This document shows, in pieces, positions 40,367 through 48,225 of a stretch of DNA of 64,000 nucleotides (the first letter of the stretch is position 1; each line of letters starts with the position of its first letter). Location of the stretch: positions 62,001-126,000 of IMG/VR virus record IMGVR_UViG_3300044673_000278; one strand, given 5' to 3'. The DNA comes from a virus. A program made the translations under genes and the position numbers. The notes beneath the pieces were generated by a model, which searched no databases, had not been told where the DNA came from, and worked only from the letters and a program-made list of their open reading frames with translations.

Positions 40367-40801
40367 TTATTGGCACCAGGATGTTTTGGCTTCGCCGAAG
40401 TATTCTCTAGCAAACCCATTGGCAATCAAACCGGCACGCAGACTACGACCGTCTAGAATGATATCTCCCAGGACACGGCCACCGAACTTATCCCAGGCAT
40501 ATAGCGTGACTTGTCGTTTTTGACTAGCTGCAACTGCATTTTTGGTAAATTGGGTAGCGGCTTGTCCTCGTTGATCTTCTGAAGGGCATTGAGCACGGAA
40601 TCCTTTTTCAGGTGTGTCAACGCCAAAGATTCGGACAGCGAGTTCGGGCTTGAGTGGAGCAGGTAGAAAGGGTGCAGAGATTACCACTGTGTCCCCGTCG
40701 TTGACGCGAACAATTTGTGCATCGTAAGTTACGCCTTGAGGTGTTTTTTGTGCCAGTGCCAGAACTGGCACCAACAGCAATGCTGCAATAATTTTTTTCA
40801 T
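40367..40801 (-). CDS. Secreted thermonuclease-like protein (SNase family)
   Basis: N-terminal signal peptide MKKIIAALLLVPVLALAQ, cleavage after ALA. SNase residues are in place: DGD (35-37), R57, D62, E65 in VRIFGVDTPE (56-65) and R109. At 144 residues it is the full single domain. It is predicted to be exported to the periplasm and to cut nucleic acids there. Coupled to the upstream head-type gene by ATGA overlap. Confidence 0.88.
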   Translation of the reverse strand: MKKIIAALLLVPVLALAQKTPQGVTYDAQIVRVNDGDTVVISAPFLPAPLKPELAVRIFGVDTPEKGFRAQCPSEDQRGQAATQFTKNAVAASQKRQVTLYAWDKFGGRVLGDIILDGRSLRAGLIANGFAREYFGEAKTSWCQ

Positions 40802-41202
40802 CTTGGATAGCCTTTGAATGCTTTGATTGGACTTTGCTTATCAACAAAATTGGGTTCTTCGCTGGGTGCAGTACTGACCATTTTCTTGCCGCCAGGTGTT
40901 TTGGTCATTTTCAATGCTTGATCAATTACAGGCTCAATGTTGTTGTTGAATCCAGCAATGACTGCGTGCTCGCCAAATGCTGTTTCGGCAGTCCACTCGG
41001 GCGTGAAGGGATCAATGTTGTCGTTCAATGGGCTCTGCTTGGAAGCATAGTCGGCTCTGGCTCGAGCCAGTGCCACACCAAATCTATAATTCTTATAAGG
41101 GTCTGCTGCACTCAGTCCGGGTAACACATAAGTGTAGCGCATAGGGTCAGCATACTCGGGTGGCAGCTCTCGTTGCTCTCTGATAAATTCACGAGCTCTC
41201 AT
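40798..41202 (-). CDS. Probable internal head protein with MRAREF start (134 aa)
   Basis: Begins MRAREFIREQ, like a T4 capsid-targeting peptide (MKTYQEFIAE), and ends KQSPIKAFKGYPR like its neighbour. The middle is unrelated to the neighbour. In T4 such N termini direct internal proteins into the prohead and gp21 cuts after the E. A role as an injected protein is inference. The FKGY codons carry the ribosome binding site for the nuclease. Confidence 0.7.
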   Translation of the reverse strand: MRAREFIREQRELPPEYADPMRYTYVLPGLSAADPYKNYRFGVALARARADYASKQSPLNDNIDPFTPEWTAETAFGEHAVIAGFNNNIEPVIDQALKMTKTPGGKKMVSTAPSEEPNFVDKQSPIKAFKGYPR

Positions 41203-41570
41203 CGTGGGTATCCTTTGAATGCCACAATGGGACTTTGTTTGTTTGTTGAATTGACTTCTTCTGAGTCCATGTCGCCGTGATTAAGATCTTCCCAATCTGC
41301 CCCAGCAGCTTTATAGGCTTGCTTGAGCATTTTTTGTTCTTCTTTGGTATATGGATGTGCAGATCGACGTGTGCCAATCCAGCTCATGTCTTCAATTTCT
41401 ACTGGCTTGTCTGTGCCATCGGCACAGGCGGCGGCCATCATCACACGGTTAAGAGTATAGTCGCTGTTGGTTTTGCGCTTGTCTCTAAACAAATTTAGGC
41501 CGCGAGTAGCCTGCTGAATTCTGTGACTAGGCTTACCAACTTGTTCTGCAACAAACTCACGTGCTCGCAT
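41199..41570 (-). CDS. Probable internal head protein with MRAREF start (123 aa)
   Basis: Begins MRAREFVAEQ and ends KQSPIVAFKGYPR. The middle has a charged basic/helical character (RDKRKTNSDYTLNRVMM). The last codons TTC AAA GGA TAC CCA CGA TGA supply AAAGGA and the ATGA start of the next gene. Capsid-targeting interpretation as for the neighbour. Function unknown. Confidence 0.7.
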   Translation of the reverse strand: MRAREFVAEQVGKPSHRIQQATRGLNLFRDKRKTNSDYTLNRVMMAAACADGTDKPVEIEDMSWIGTRRSAHPYTKEEQKMLKQAYKAAGADWEDLNHGDMDSEEVNSTNKQSPIVAFKGYPR

Positions 41571-41899
41571 TATGCGCTTCCTACACCTTTGGACGCAGCT
41601 TGAGCCGAACTTGCTGTTCCTAGTTCTTGAACTGTGAAGTTAGCACCTGTGATAGTTAACTTGTTGCCTACGCCTACATAAATGTCTTGACGACTGTTAG
41701 CTGGCACAGCCACTGCATTGCTGTAGATGTTACCAACAGGAGTTCCTACGTTGGCAGTGTTTCCGTTGGCAGGATTGACATAGGTCAACTGAACTGCTTC
41801 AACTTGAAACGTAACAGCAGTGTTGCCTGTACTAATTCGGGCTTTGTCTGTGAACCACGATTGCGCTGATGCACTGGTATAAACGTTTGCTTGTGGCAT
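41570..41899 (-). CDS. Probable virion protein (109 aa)
   Basis: Starts MPQANVYTSASAQSWF; beta-rich with Ala/Thr/Val, no charged clusters. Resembles small structural proteins of marine T4-like phages by recollection. It shares one base with the neighbouring genes (TAATG) on each side. Function unknown. Confidence 0.7.
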   Translation of the reverse strand: MPQANVYTSASAQSWFTDKARISTGNTAVTFQVEAVQLTYVNPANGNTANVGTPVGNIYSNAVAVPANSRQDIYVGVGNKLTITGANFTVQELGTASSAQAASKGVGSA

Positions 41900-42066
41900 T
41901 ATGAATTATCCTTGTTAGGCTGAGAAACCACTGGTTTGAACAGCTCTCGAGTTTGATACAGCACGCCAGGAATTTCTACTGGTTGTTGTTTGTATCCGTT
42001 GGTAGCAGGGCTGTGCGGATTTTGTTGCACAGGAGTATTAGGGACAGGGTTAAATGGTGTGTACAT
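41899..42066 (-). CDS. Pro/Asn-rich small protein (55 aa)
   Basis: Reads MYTPFNPVPNTPVQQNPHSP, followed by GYKQQPVEIPGVLYQTRELF and a polar tail. Probably unstructured. A stop/start overlap with the next gene and its place in the head-protein run support expression. Function unknown. Confidence 0.65.
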   Translation of the reverse strand: MYTPFNPVPNTPVQQNPHSPATNGYKQQPVEIPGVLYQTRELFKPVVSQPNKDNS

Positions 42067-42075
42067 ATTGTTTCC

Positions 42076-43206
42076 TTACCAGGCTCGGCAGCTCCAATAA
42101 CGTGCTTTCCAACGTGGACCTGGATTGTCGCAGTTGTGACGAGCACGGAAGTTTTTGCGGCGGCCTGGAATATTCTTCTTGATCTTCATGCCTTTTTGGC
42201 CAAAGTTAACTTTGACCACGTTGCCCTTGGGACCACGCACATAAACTTTTGATTTCTTAACATCGCCCTTCATGGGCTTGCCCAGCGGAACTTCACGGCC
42301 TCGATACTTGGCTTCTGTTACATCGTTCTGCAATGCATACTCTAACTCTGATGTATGAATTGTTCCATTGATAACACTTTGTATCATCTCGTTACGATCA
42401 GCATCTGGTTCAATTTTTAAAATATATTCGTCAATTAATTCCAGTGTTTCTGGATGTAATTGTTCGGAGCCTTCCGCCACACCTTGCTCATCAAGGGGTT
42501 CATCGGGCAGTTCTGCCAACATGCGAATAACATCACGAGTCCAACCACTGACATCACTGGAGCCAATTTCATCATCGGGACCAATGTTAACATAGTCCGC
42601 TAGCTCATCAATGGCATCCATGACTTTTTCTGGGCCGTGTGTGGCCAGCACGCCAGGATGTTGCATTAGGATTCTATTGAGCACTGCACGGGCCACTGGA
42701 TTGGGTTCGTTGTTGTCTTCGCTGACATAATCATCTTTGTTGCTTTCGATATAGTCAGCAGCAGTGTCTAAGTAGTCAGCAGCTTTGTTGATTTTGCTCT
42801 GTACCCACTCAGGCATGTTTTCATTGTCATCTAGCATGCCAGTGAGTCTACGAGCAGCACGAACAATGGTTTCAAGATCATCTTTGGCCATGTCGCCTTC
42901 AAAGTCATACTCACCAGCATCGGCCATAGGTACATCTTGGGCTTCCATACTAGCAATAGGCTTTACAGGAGCAGCAGCTATGTCTTTTTCTAGTTGACTA
43001 ATGTCGCCGTCGCTCAAGAAGCCATAGCTTTCTAACAAGCCCATCATCTTTTCGTCAGCATGCAGCACAATACCATCGTCGGTTTCGTCAACAATGTATG
43101 TTTCCAGCAAGCATTCTTCGCGAATATTGATAGCGAAGTTGTCGCCACGTACTGGGCGACTGTACTGATCTTCGGATTCTTGTAGATATTCGCGCAGTGA
43201 TTTCAT
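42076..43206 (-). CDS. Probable internal head protein with capsid-targeting N terminus (376 aa)
   Basis: From ATG 43206: MKSLREYLQE|SEDQ closely matches the T4 capsid-targeting peptide MKTYQEFIAE|A, with a gp21-type cleavage pattern (LxE then S). A second site is VAE|GSEQ near residue 248. The body is acidic; the last 60 residues are strongly basic (IKKNIPGRRKNFRARHNCDN). A prohead core or injected protein is likely. ATG follows the upstream stop by two bases. Confidence 0.75.
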   Translation of the reverse strand: MKSLREYLQESEDQYSRPVRGDNFAINIREECLLETYIVDETDDGIVLHADEKMMGLLESYGFLSDGDISQLEKDIAAAPVKPIASMEAQDVPMADAGEYDFEGDMAKDDLETIVRAARRLTGMLDDNENMPEWVQSKINKAADYLDTAADYIESNKDDYVSEDNNEPNPVARAVLNRILMQHPGVLATHGPEKVMDAIDELADYVNIGPDDEIGSSDVSGWTRDVIRMLAELPDEPLDEQGVAEGSEQLHPETLELIDEYILKIEPDADRNEMIQSVINGTIHTSELEYALQNDVTEAKYRGREVPLGKPMKGDVKKSKVYVRGPKGNVVKVNFGQKGMKIKKNIPGRRKNFRARHNCDNPGPRWKARYWSCRAW

Positions 43207-43208
43207 GA

Positions 43209-45116
43209 TTAGCCCTTGTATGCTTTCCACAGATTGTTCATGCTTTCGCGAACTTTTTCAAGATCGCCGTCGCCGTCTAAATCAGCTTCTTTCTTGCCAG
43301 CAGCACGAGCCTTGGCTAGGTTGCCAGTAAACTTGTTGCCTTCTTCTACGTCATCTTCTTCAACTTTTTTGGCTTCAGTTTTGATACCAGCCATTTCCAT
43401 CATACGACGGATGGCATCTTCTTCCATTTCAGCATAGCTGTGTTGACGTTCTTCTTGGCTAGCAATCACAGGCACAGTGGTCTGGCCAGTTGCCTTGGGC
43501 TTGTTGATACCGCCTGCATATTGCAGTGCATCGTCACTGGTTTCTGTTTCTGTGGGATAGTCAGGAGCGTTTTCTGTGGGTGTTGTATCACCATAGGCTT
43601 CGTCCATTTGTCCGTCGCAACCGCATGATGCTTGGCCGCAGCTGGGGCAAGCTTCTGCGCCTTCGCCACCTACACCAGCCATCTTCAACAATTCGCCTAG
43701 TTTTTCAGCATCGTCATCGGTGGCAGTTACTGTGAGGCTCTTAGTAGGGCCGCCCATTGCGTCATTGTTCATGTTCATTGAAACATTCATTGACTCAGCA
43801 ATCATGTCTTCAATTTCACGATTCATGCTGTCATAGATGCCTTTGCCAAAGCTGAATCCGCTGCTGGCAGTGGGTGTACCTGAGCCGCCGGCTTCTTCAG
43901 TTTTTTCTTTCTTGGCTTTCTTGGGCTTGTCGGCAGACTTGTCTGCTTCCTTATCCTTCTTAGGGGCCTTTTCTGGCAAACCTTTGTGCTTGGTCGCAGC
44001 AAAGTCTTTGGCATCTTTCTTGCCCATGCTCTTGGCTACTTTGGCAACTTCCTTGCTGGCAGGCTTTTCGCCTTTTTGTGCAGCATGGACCATGCCCATG
44101 AACTTTTGCTGTTTCTTGCTTACTGCTTTTTCGTCCAGCTCTTCTTCGCCGTCGCTCATCATTTCCAACACGCCTTGAATAGCATTGCCTAAGGCGTTTT
44201 TACCTTCCGCAAATGCTTGGTCCATTAGACGTTCAAGAACTTCACGATCTTCGGGTGTTGCTGATTCTTTGACTTTTTCGCCAGGCTCTTTGTCGCTGAG
44301 CTTGTGCTTGGTAACGTTGCCTTTGTGAGCAGGCAGTTTGACTTTGCCAACACCAAATGCTGACCAGTCGGGCTTGAGTTCAGCGCCTTGTTCAGTGTCA
44401 GTGGACTTCTTGGGACGACCGCGGCCACGTGGTGCAGCAGGCTTGACCTGTGGCTCATCATCTTTCTGAGCAGCGCCGCCATAACGCTTGCCAGCAATCT
44501 TACGAGTAACAGCACCTTTCATTGCTTCAGCAGCAACGTCGCCTAGCATTTCGTCAACTTCTTTTTTGGCGCCGGCAATCTTGTCAGCAAATGTGATCTT
44601 GTCAGCAGGGGGTGCTAACTTGGCAAATTTCTTTTGCTTGGGTGTCATAGGAGCCGCAGCTTCCTTGGCCAGTGGTGTACGTGGCTTTTCGCCTGTGGCA
44701 GGCAAACCCATTTTACGTTGTAGGTCTTTGCGCAGATCTTCGTCTGAACCGTGGCCCAGTGTGTCAAGAGCTTTGCTGCCAACTTTCTTAGCAACAGCAA
44801 CACCCTTGCGAACTACATCGCCCAGACCTTCTTCTACGCTTTCATTCTTGCCACGCAGTTTGGCCAACACAGCACCAGCTACTTTTTCGCCGCGCTCTTT
44901 GCTGCCATACTTTTCACCAGCTGACTTGGCAATCTTTTCAAAGTTTTTTCCTGGCTTGCCAATGTCCTTGCCGGTACGAGCCTTCTTGGCTGAGTAATCA
45001 CCAGTGGAGCCTTCGGCAACAGCAGGTTGAGCACCTTCGTTGAGGTTCTGGTGTACACTCTTAGGAGTGTCTAACACTTCTTTGAGTTTTTTGTTGATGT
45101 CGTAAAAGAATGTCAT
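43209..45116 (-). CDS. Lysine-rich internal head/core protein with AT-hook (635 aa)
   Basis: A low-complexity Lys/Ala/Glu-rich protein, typical of prohead core or DNA-packed internal proteins. Residues 229-237 read PRGRGRPKK, a canonical AT-hook. A cysteine cluster CPSCGQASCGC lies near residue 500. Several gp21-type sites occur (LNE|GAQ, VAE|GST, VEE|GLG, FAE|GKN). The start MTFFYDINKKLKEVL differs from the usual targeting peptide. DNA condensation in the head or on injection is inferred. Confidence 0.75.
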   Translation of the reverse strand: MTFFYDINKKLKEVLDTPKSVHQNLNEGAQPAVAEGSTGDYSAKKARTGKDIGKPGKNFEKIAKSAGEKYGSKERGEKVAGAVLAKLRGKNESVEEGLGDVVRKGVAVAKKVGSKALDTLGHGSDEDLRKDLQRKMGLPATGEKPRTPLAKEAAAPMTPKQKKFAKLAPPADKITFADKIAGAKKEVDEMLGDVAAEAMKGAVTRKIAGKRYGGAAQKDDEPQVKPAAPRGRGRPKKSTDTEQGAELKPDWSAFGVGKVKLPAHKGNVTKHKLSDKEPGEKVKESATPEDREVLERLMDQAFAEGKNALGNAIQGVLEMMSDGEEELDEKAVSKKQQKFMGMVHAAQKGEKPASKEVAKVAKSMGKKDAKDFAATKHKGLPEKAPKKDKEADKSADKPKKAKKEKTEEAGGSGTPTASSGFSFGKGIYDSMNREIEDMIAESMNVSMNMNNDAMGGPTKSLTVTATDDDAEKLGELLKMAGVGGEGAEACPSCGQASCGCDGQMDEAYGDTTPTENAPDYPTETETSDDALQYAGGINKPKATGQTTVPVIASQEERQHSYAEMEEDAIRRMMEMAGIKTEAKKVEEDDVEEGNKFTGNLAKARAAGKKEADLDGDGDLEKVRESMNNLWKAYKG

Positions 45117-45122
45117 TTGGTA

Positions 45123-45731
45123 TTATCCTCGAGGTTGGGCGCCAGTGGCTGGTTTTGGTGGACGCTTGATTGTGGTCATCGGGCTCTTGACGCCCTGAGG
45201 CAACTCATTGGTTGTCTTGGCTGGTGCAGTGCGTCCGCCAGCCACGGTAAAGTCTGAACGATAAGCATTTTTCAATACGTCGTGGTCGTAAGGACCAGTG
45301 GCATAATCTTTGCTCAAGGCTTTTTGTTCTCGATCTGGTGCAGGATAATCTGTGTCCTTCAGCAGGTCTTTGTTTTCGTCAGCGATCTTTTCGTACTCCT
45401 GAACCATGCCGTCGTTGTAGTTACGAGTGCTCATGATCACACGGTTAGGGTCAATGCCCAGCAACTGTGCTAGTTGCTTGATCTGAGGTTCGATGGCAGG
45501 GTAACGGAAGCTCACATCGAACATGCTCACTGACTCGTTCTTGAAGTTGGGAAAGTCAGTGGGAATGGCTTGTACAGGTGTGGTCTTGAGATCTGTCATA
45601 TTAACTGGATCAAATTGATCCAGCTTTTGTTTGAGTTGGCGAACAGCGTCAGCATCTACTTTACCGCAGATTTTGATGCGATAATCATAGGTTCTTTGGC
45701 TTTCGGCGAGGTAATTGGCGAATGTTTTCAT
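45123..45731 (-). CDS. Probable internal head protein with T4-like capsid-targeting sequence (202 aa)
   Basis: The N terminus MKTFANYLAE|SQRT is the closest match in the window to T4 MKTYQEFIAE|A. The remainder is a two-domain alpha/beta protein with a Pro/Lys-rich tail. Late box at 45749-45754. I recall homologues in marine T4-like phages. Predicted to be packaged and cut by the prohead protease. Confidence 0.75.
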   Translation of the reverse strand: MKTFANYLAESQRTYDYRIKICGKVDADAVRQLKQKLDQFDPVNMTDLKTTPVQAIPTDFPNFKNESVSMFDVSFRYPAIEPQIKQLAQLLGIDPNRVIMSTRNYNDGMVQEYEKIADENKDLLKDTDYPAPDREQKALSKDYATGPYDHDVLKNAYRSDFTVAGGRTAPAKTTNELPQGVKSPMTTIKRPPKPATGAQPRG

Positions 45732-45748
45732 TTCGATATCCTATGCTA

Positions 45749-45754
45749 TATTTA
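45749..45754 (-). promoter_or_regulatory. Late promoter box (ATAAATATA)
   Basis: TAAATA on the minus strand, 17 bases upstream of the ATG at 45731; it heads the internal-head-protein operon. Confidence 0.6.
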
Positions 45755-46258
45755 TTCTTTTGTGTCGTTTTGCTTGTTGCCGCCAATGATTCTAGCCAGC
45801 AAATCGTTACGACTCAGTACCACACCTGTGCCTTGTTGCACAGGCCCTTCTGGCTCTTCTTTGGCATCTAGTGCCGCTTGCTGTTGATCCAAACGCATTT
45901 TTTTCATTTGCAAATCAATCATCTTGAGCTTTTTGTCTAGTTTGGCAGTCTTGGCTGTGATAGCATGTCCCAGCATGTTAGATGCCACTGAAAAGATTTC
46001 GCTAGCAAAGCGACTGTCAACTTGCATGCCTAGATCCATGAGATCTTTGTAGCTGCCTGTGGCCATCTTGGCCAGTTCGTCCATTTCACTATCGGTTGCA
46101 TCCAAGCCCTTTACAGCAGGCAGTGCTTCGTCGATTTTGTCAATGGTTTCGTCCAGTGCTGCCAATGTTTCTCGGTTAGCAGGCAATTCGGGAATAGCAG
46201 CATCTACTTCGTCCGAAGTAGGCGGTAGATCAAACAGTTCTTCAAGTTTTTTGGTCAT
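45752..46258 (-). CDS. 16: Terminase small subunit gp16
   Basis: 168 residues (T4: 164), helical with two long central helices (SRFASEIFSVASNMLGHA and LDKKLKMIDLQMKKMRL), the plan of gp16, which forms a ring that regulates gp17. Pattern, size and T4-like context support the call. A late box is four bases before the ATG. It is separated from gp17 by about 8.5 kb. Confidence 0.75.
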   Translation of the reverse strand: MTKKLEELFDLPPTSDEVDAAIPELPANRETLAALDETIDKIDEALPAVKGLDATDSEMDELAKMATGSYKDLMDLGMQVDSRFASEIFSVASNMLGHAITAKTAKLDKKLKMIDLQMKKMRLDQQQAALDAKEEPEGPVQQGTGVVLSRNDLLARIIGGNKQNDTKE

Positions 46259-46262
46259 GCCA

Positions 46263-46268
46263 TATTTA
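46263..46268 (-). promoter_or_regulatory. Late promoter box, leaderless type
   Basis: TAAATA on the minus strand, four bases before the gp16 ATG at 46258. Confidence 0.45.
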
Positions 46269-46273
46269 GTGGC

Positions 46274-46705
46274 TTAATTTGACCCGTTGCGAAACATGTC
46301 GTTTTCGGTTATGACTCTGAAGTGTATGCCTTGCTTGGCGCACCATTTGGTTGCTGCGTCCCATTTGGCATAGTTGATAGCAACCACAGCACGATCTCTA
46401 CTGCTCATTTTGCTTTCGATTACACTTTGTTTTTTGGGTTTAATTTCGATCAGTTCTGCTCGCATGGTATTGTTGCGGGTACGATATGTGATCAAGAAGT
46501 CTGGAACATAGATAGTTTGTTTGCCTGTGAGCGGATGTCTGTAGGGTATTTGTATGGCTTCTGACGCCCATTGCAACACATTGTCGTTGGTGTCACAAAA
46601 GCGCATAAAGCTAAGTTCCCAGCCCGATCGATACCTGGGAGTTTTGTTCCCAACATATTTGTCAGGGTTTTGTACAGTGTAAAATCCTTGTGCCCACTTG
46701 CTCAT
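46274..46705 (-). CDS. 4: Head completion protein gp4
   Basis: The N-terminal part matches T4 gp4 plan: KYVGNKTPRYRSGWELSFMRFCD (residues 16-38, compare KYVGNKKPVYRSMWEYHFFKFCD) and later FLITYRTRN with ELIEIKPKK. This is a nuclease-like (TnsA/VSR-type) fold. In T4 gp4 completes filled heads before tail attachment. 143 residues (T4: 150). Confidence 0.9.
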   Translation of the reverse strand: MSKWAQGFYTVQNPDKYVGNKTPRYRSGWELSFMRFCDTNDNVLQWASEAIQIPYRHPLTGKQTIYVPDFLITYRTRNNTMRAELIEIKPKKQSVIESKMSSRDRAVVAINYAKWDAATKWCAKQGIHFRVITENDMFRNGSN

Positions 46706-47067
46706 TGTATCACATTTCTTGCAGCATAGGCGTTGGGTGTCACTGGAACACCAACCCCCAACAATGTTGCAAGACTACGAATTTGATTGAGATAATAGGC
46801 CAACGTAACGTTCAGGTTTACACCATTGGTACCTTGGAATTCCTGCAGCAAAGTCAGCGGGGGGACACCGGTAGATTCGGCAATTCTAAACAAGCTGACT
46901 GTGAAGTTTCCAGCAGCCTGTTTGTTTTTCATAGTTTGTAAAAAATAGCTATGAACTACATCATACTCTGCTGCTGGAACATTAACGTCATAATCATAGA
47001 ACTGATCAAAAATTCTCACAGTTTGATCTGTGTTGAAGTTTGTGTTGTTAACTGATCCTGTTGCCAT
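46702..47067 (-). CDS. Conserved T4-like virion-associated protein (121 aa)
   Basis: I recall this protein as conserved next to gp4 and tube genes in marine T4-like phages: MATGSVNNTNFNTDQTVRIF, NKQAAGNFTVSLFRIAES, ATLLGVGVPVTPNAYAARNV. No function assigned. It overlaps both neighbours by a few bases, in the tail operon. Probably a head-tail or baseplate component. Confidence 0.75.
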   Translation of the reverse strand: MATGSVNNTNFNTDQTVRIFDQFYDYDVNVPAAEYDVVHSYFLQTMKNKQAAGNFTVSLFRIAESTGVPPLTLLQEFQGTNGVNLNVTLAYYLNQIRSLATLLGVGVPVTPNAYAARNVIQ

Positions 47068-48212
47068 TATTGTCCACCTGTGTTGTTTCCTGGAGCTCGA
47101 GGTGTGGGAATAAACACACCTGTTGGTCTATTTAACACTGGGCGCACAGCACCCGGCAATGATTTGATAATTTCGTTGGTACCCAGTCGTACAGTTTCGC
47201 TCTTGGCAATGGCTTGTAAATCTTTGCCTTTGAATGTGTTGTACACTGTGCCTGCTTTTTGTGCAGCACCAATCAGGCCACCGAGGTTGCCACTCTGTAG
47301 GTCTTTGATAGCGCCTTCGGCAGCATCCAACAATCCGCCTTGGCCAAACACTGTGGCGTTGGAACCAGGTCTAGCAATGCTACTCAATCTGGTATCATAG
47401 CGTTCAGGTCCGCCAAATCCTTGTACGTTTTGATCAGCCTGACCACCCTTGCTCATTGAACCTTCGTAGTACTTCACAGTTTCATATTCCACAGTCATTG
47501 AATGTTGCATTATGCCATTGCCTTGAGTGTAGTCATAGGTATCGTGATTCCAGGCTTTGATAATAGGGTTAATAAGAATGTACTCAGCAAACTTGCGCTG
47601 ATCCATGCCATAAATTCTGATGTCTTTGAAGAATGGTGGCTTTCCATTGACGTTTGAGTTTCCGGCTTTCCAAGTTTCTCCAGAATATCCCCAGTCCTTG
47701 ACTTGCAATGTATCGCTGTAGATGTCATTTCGAGGGTATCCAAAACCTGTGGTTCTGTTTTGACTTGCACCCACACTGCCGTTGGTTACGTTGGGATTTA
47801 AATATTGTTGAGAAGGGTCGTTGTAATAATAACTGAAATAGTAATACCACAGTCTACGTGCATTGTCTCCACCGTCATCGTGGAAAGTTATGTTAATGGG
47901 TTGATACTCAATTTTTGTTTGAACCAGTCGCTTGCGATTGTACTGATTCATTGTTGCTGTTTGAATATTGTACTTGGGAAGATCTACTGTTTTAACCAGC
48001 AGGCTGAGTTCAGCAACGTCACCGCTACCAAAAACACCCTTCAAGAAAGGAATCTCTGTGTTGATAGAGAAACTCACATGAAAGAGAAACTTGTAGCGAG
48101 GCTTGAGTTCAAAGGCGTTGGTAGTAAAAGTTCGGCTTGCGTGAGTATAATCACGCAAGCCTTGCCCTGTGCCTAAGAACCCTTTTAAAAAGTTCTGGCC
48201 AAAATCTGCCAT
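47067..48212 (-). CDS. Tail tube/baseplate tube-type protein (gp48/gp54-like)
   Basis: A 381-residue protein of the gp19 tube superfamily: PRYKFLFHVSFSINTEIPF (38-56), YQPINITFHDD and MTVEYETVKYYEG are typical tube/baseplate-tube strands. It follows gp19 in the operon. T4 has two such initiators, gp48 and gp54; which is represented is not clear. The C terminus is low complexity. Alternative: a second tube protein. Confidence 0.7.
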   Translation of the reverse strand: MADFGQNFLKGFLGTGQGLRDYTHASRTFTTNAFELKPRYKFLFHVSFSINTEIPFLKGVFGSGDVAELSLLVKTVDLPKYNIQTATMNQYNRKRLVQTKIEYQPINITFHDDGGDNARRLWYYYFSYYYNDPSQQYLNPNVTNGSVGASQNRTTGFGYPRNDIYSDTLQVKDWGYSGETWKAGNSNVNGKPPFFKDIRIYGMDQRKFAEYILINPIIKAWNHDTYDYTQGNGIMQHSMTVEYETVKYYEGSMSKGGQADQNVQGFGGPERYDTRLSSIARPGSNATVFGQGGLLDAAEGAIKDLQSGNLGGLIGAAQKAGTVYNTFKGKDLQAIAKSETVRLGTNEIIKSLPGAVRPVLNRPTGVFIPTPRAPGNNTGGQ

Positions 48213-48225
48213 GTGCTAGCCCGCC

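Noticed and set aside
44488-44997. Plus-strand frame of 169 codons opposite the Lys-rich head gene
   Set aside because: Long open frames opposite Lys/Ala-rich genes are expected from base composition; no other support.
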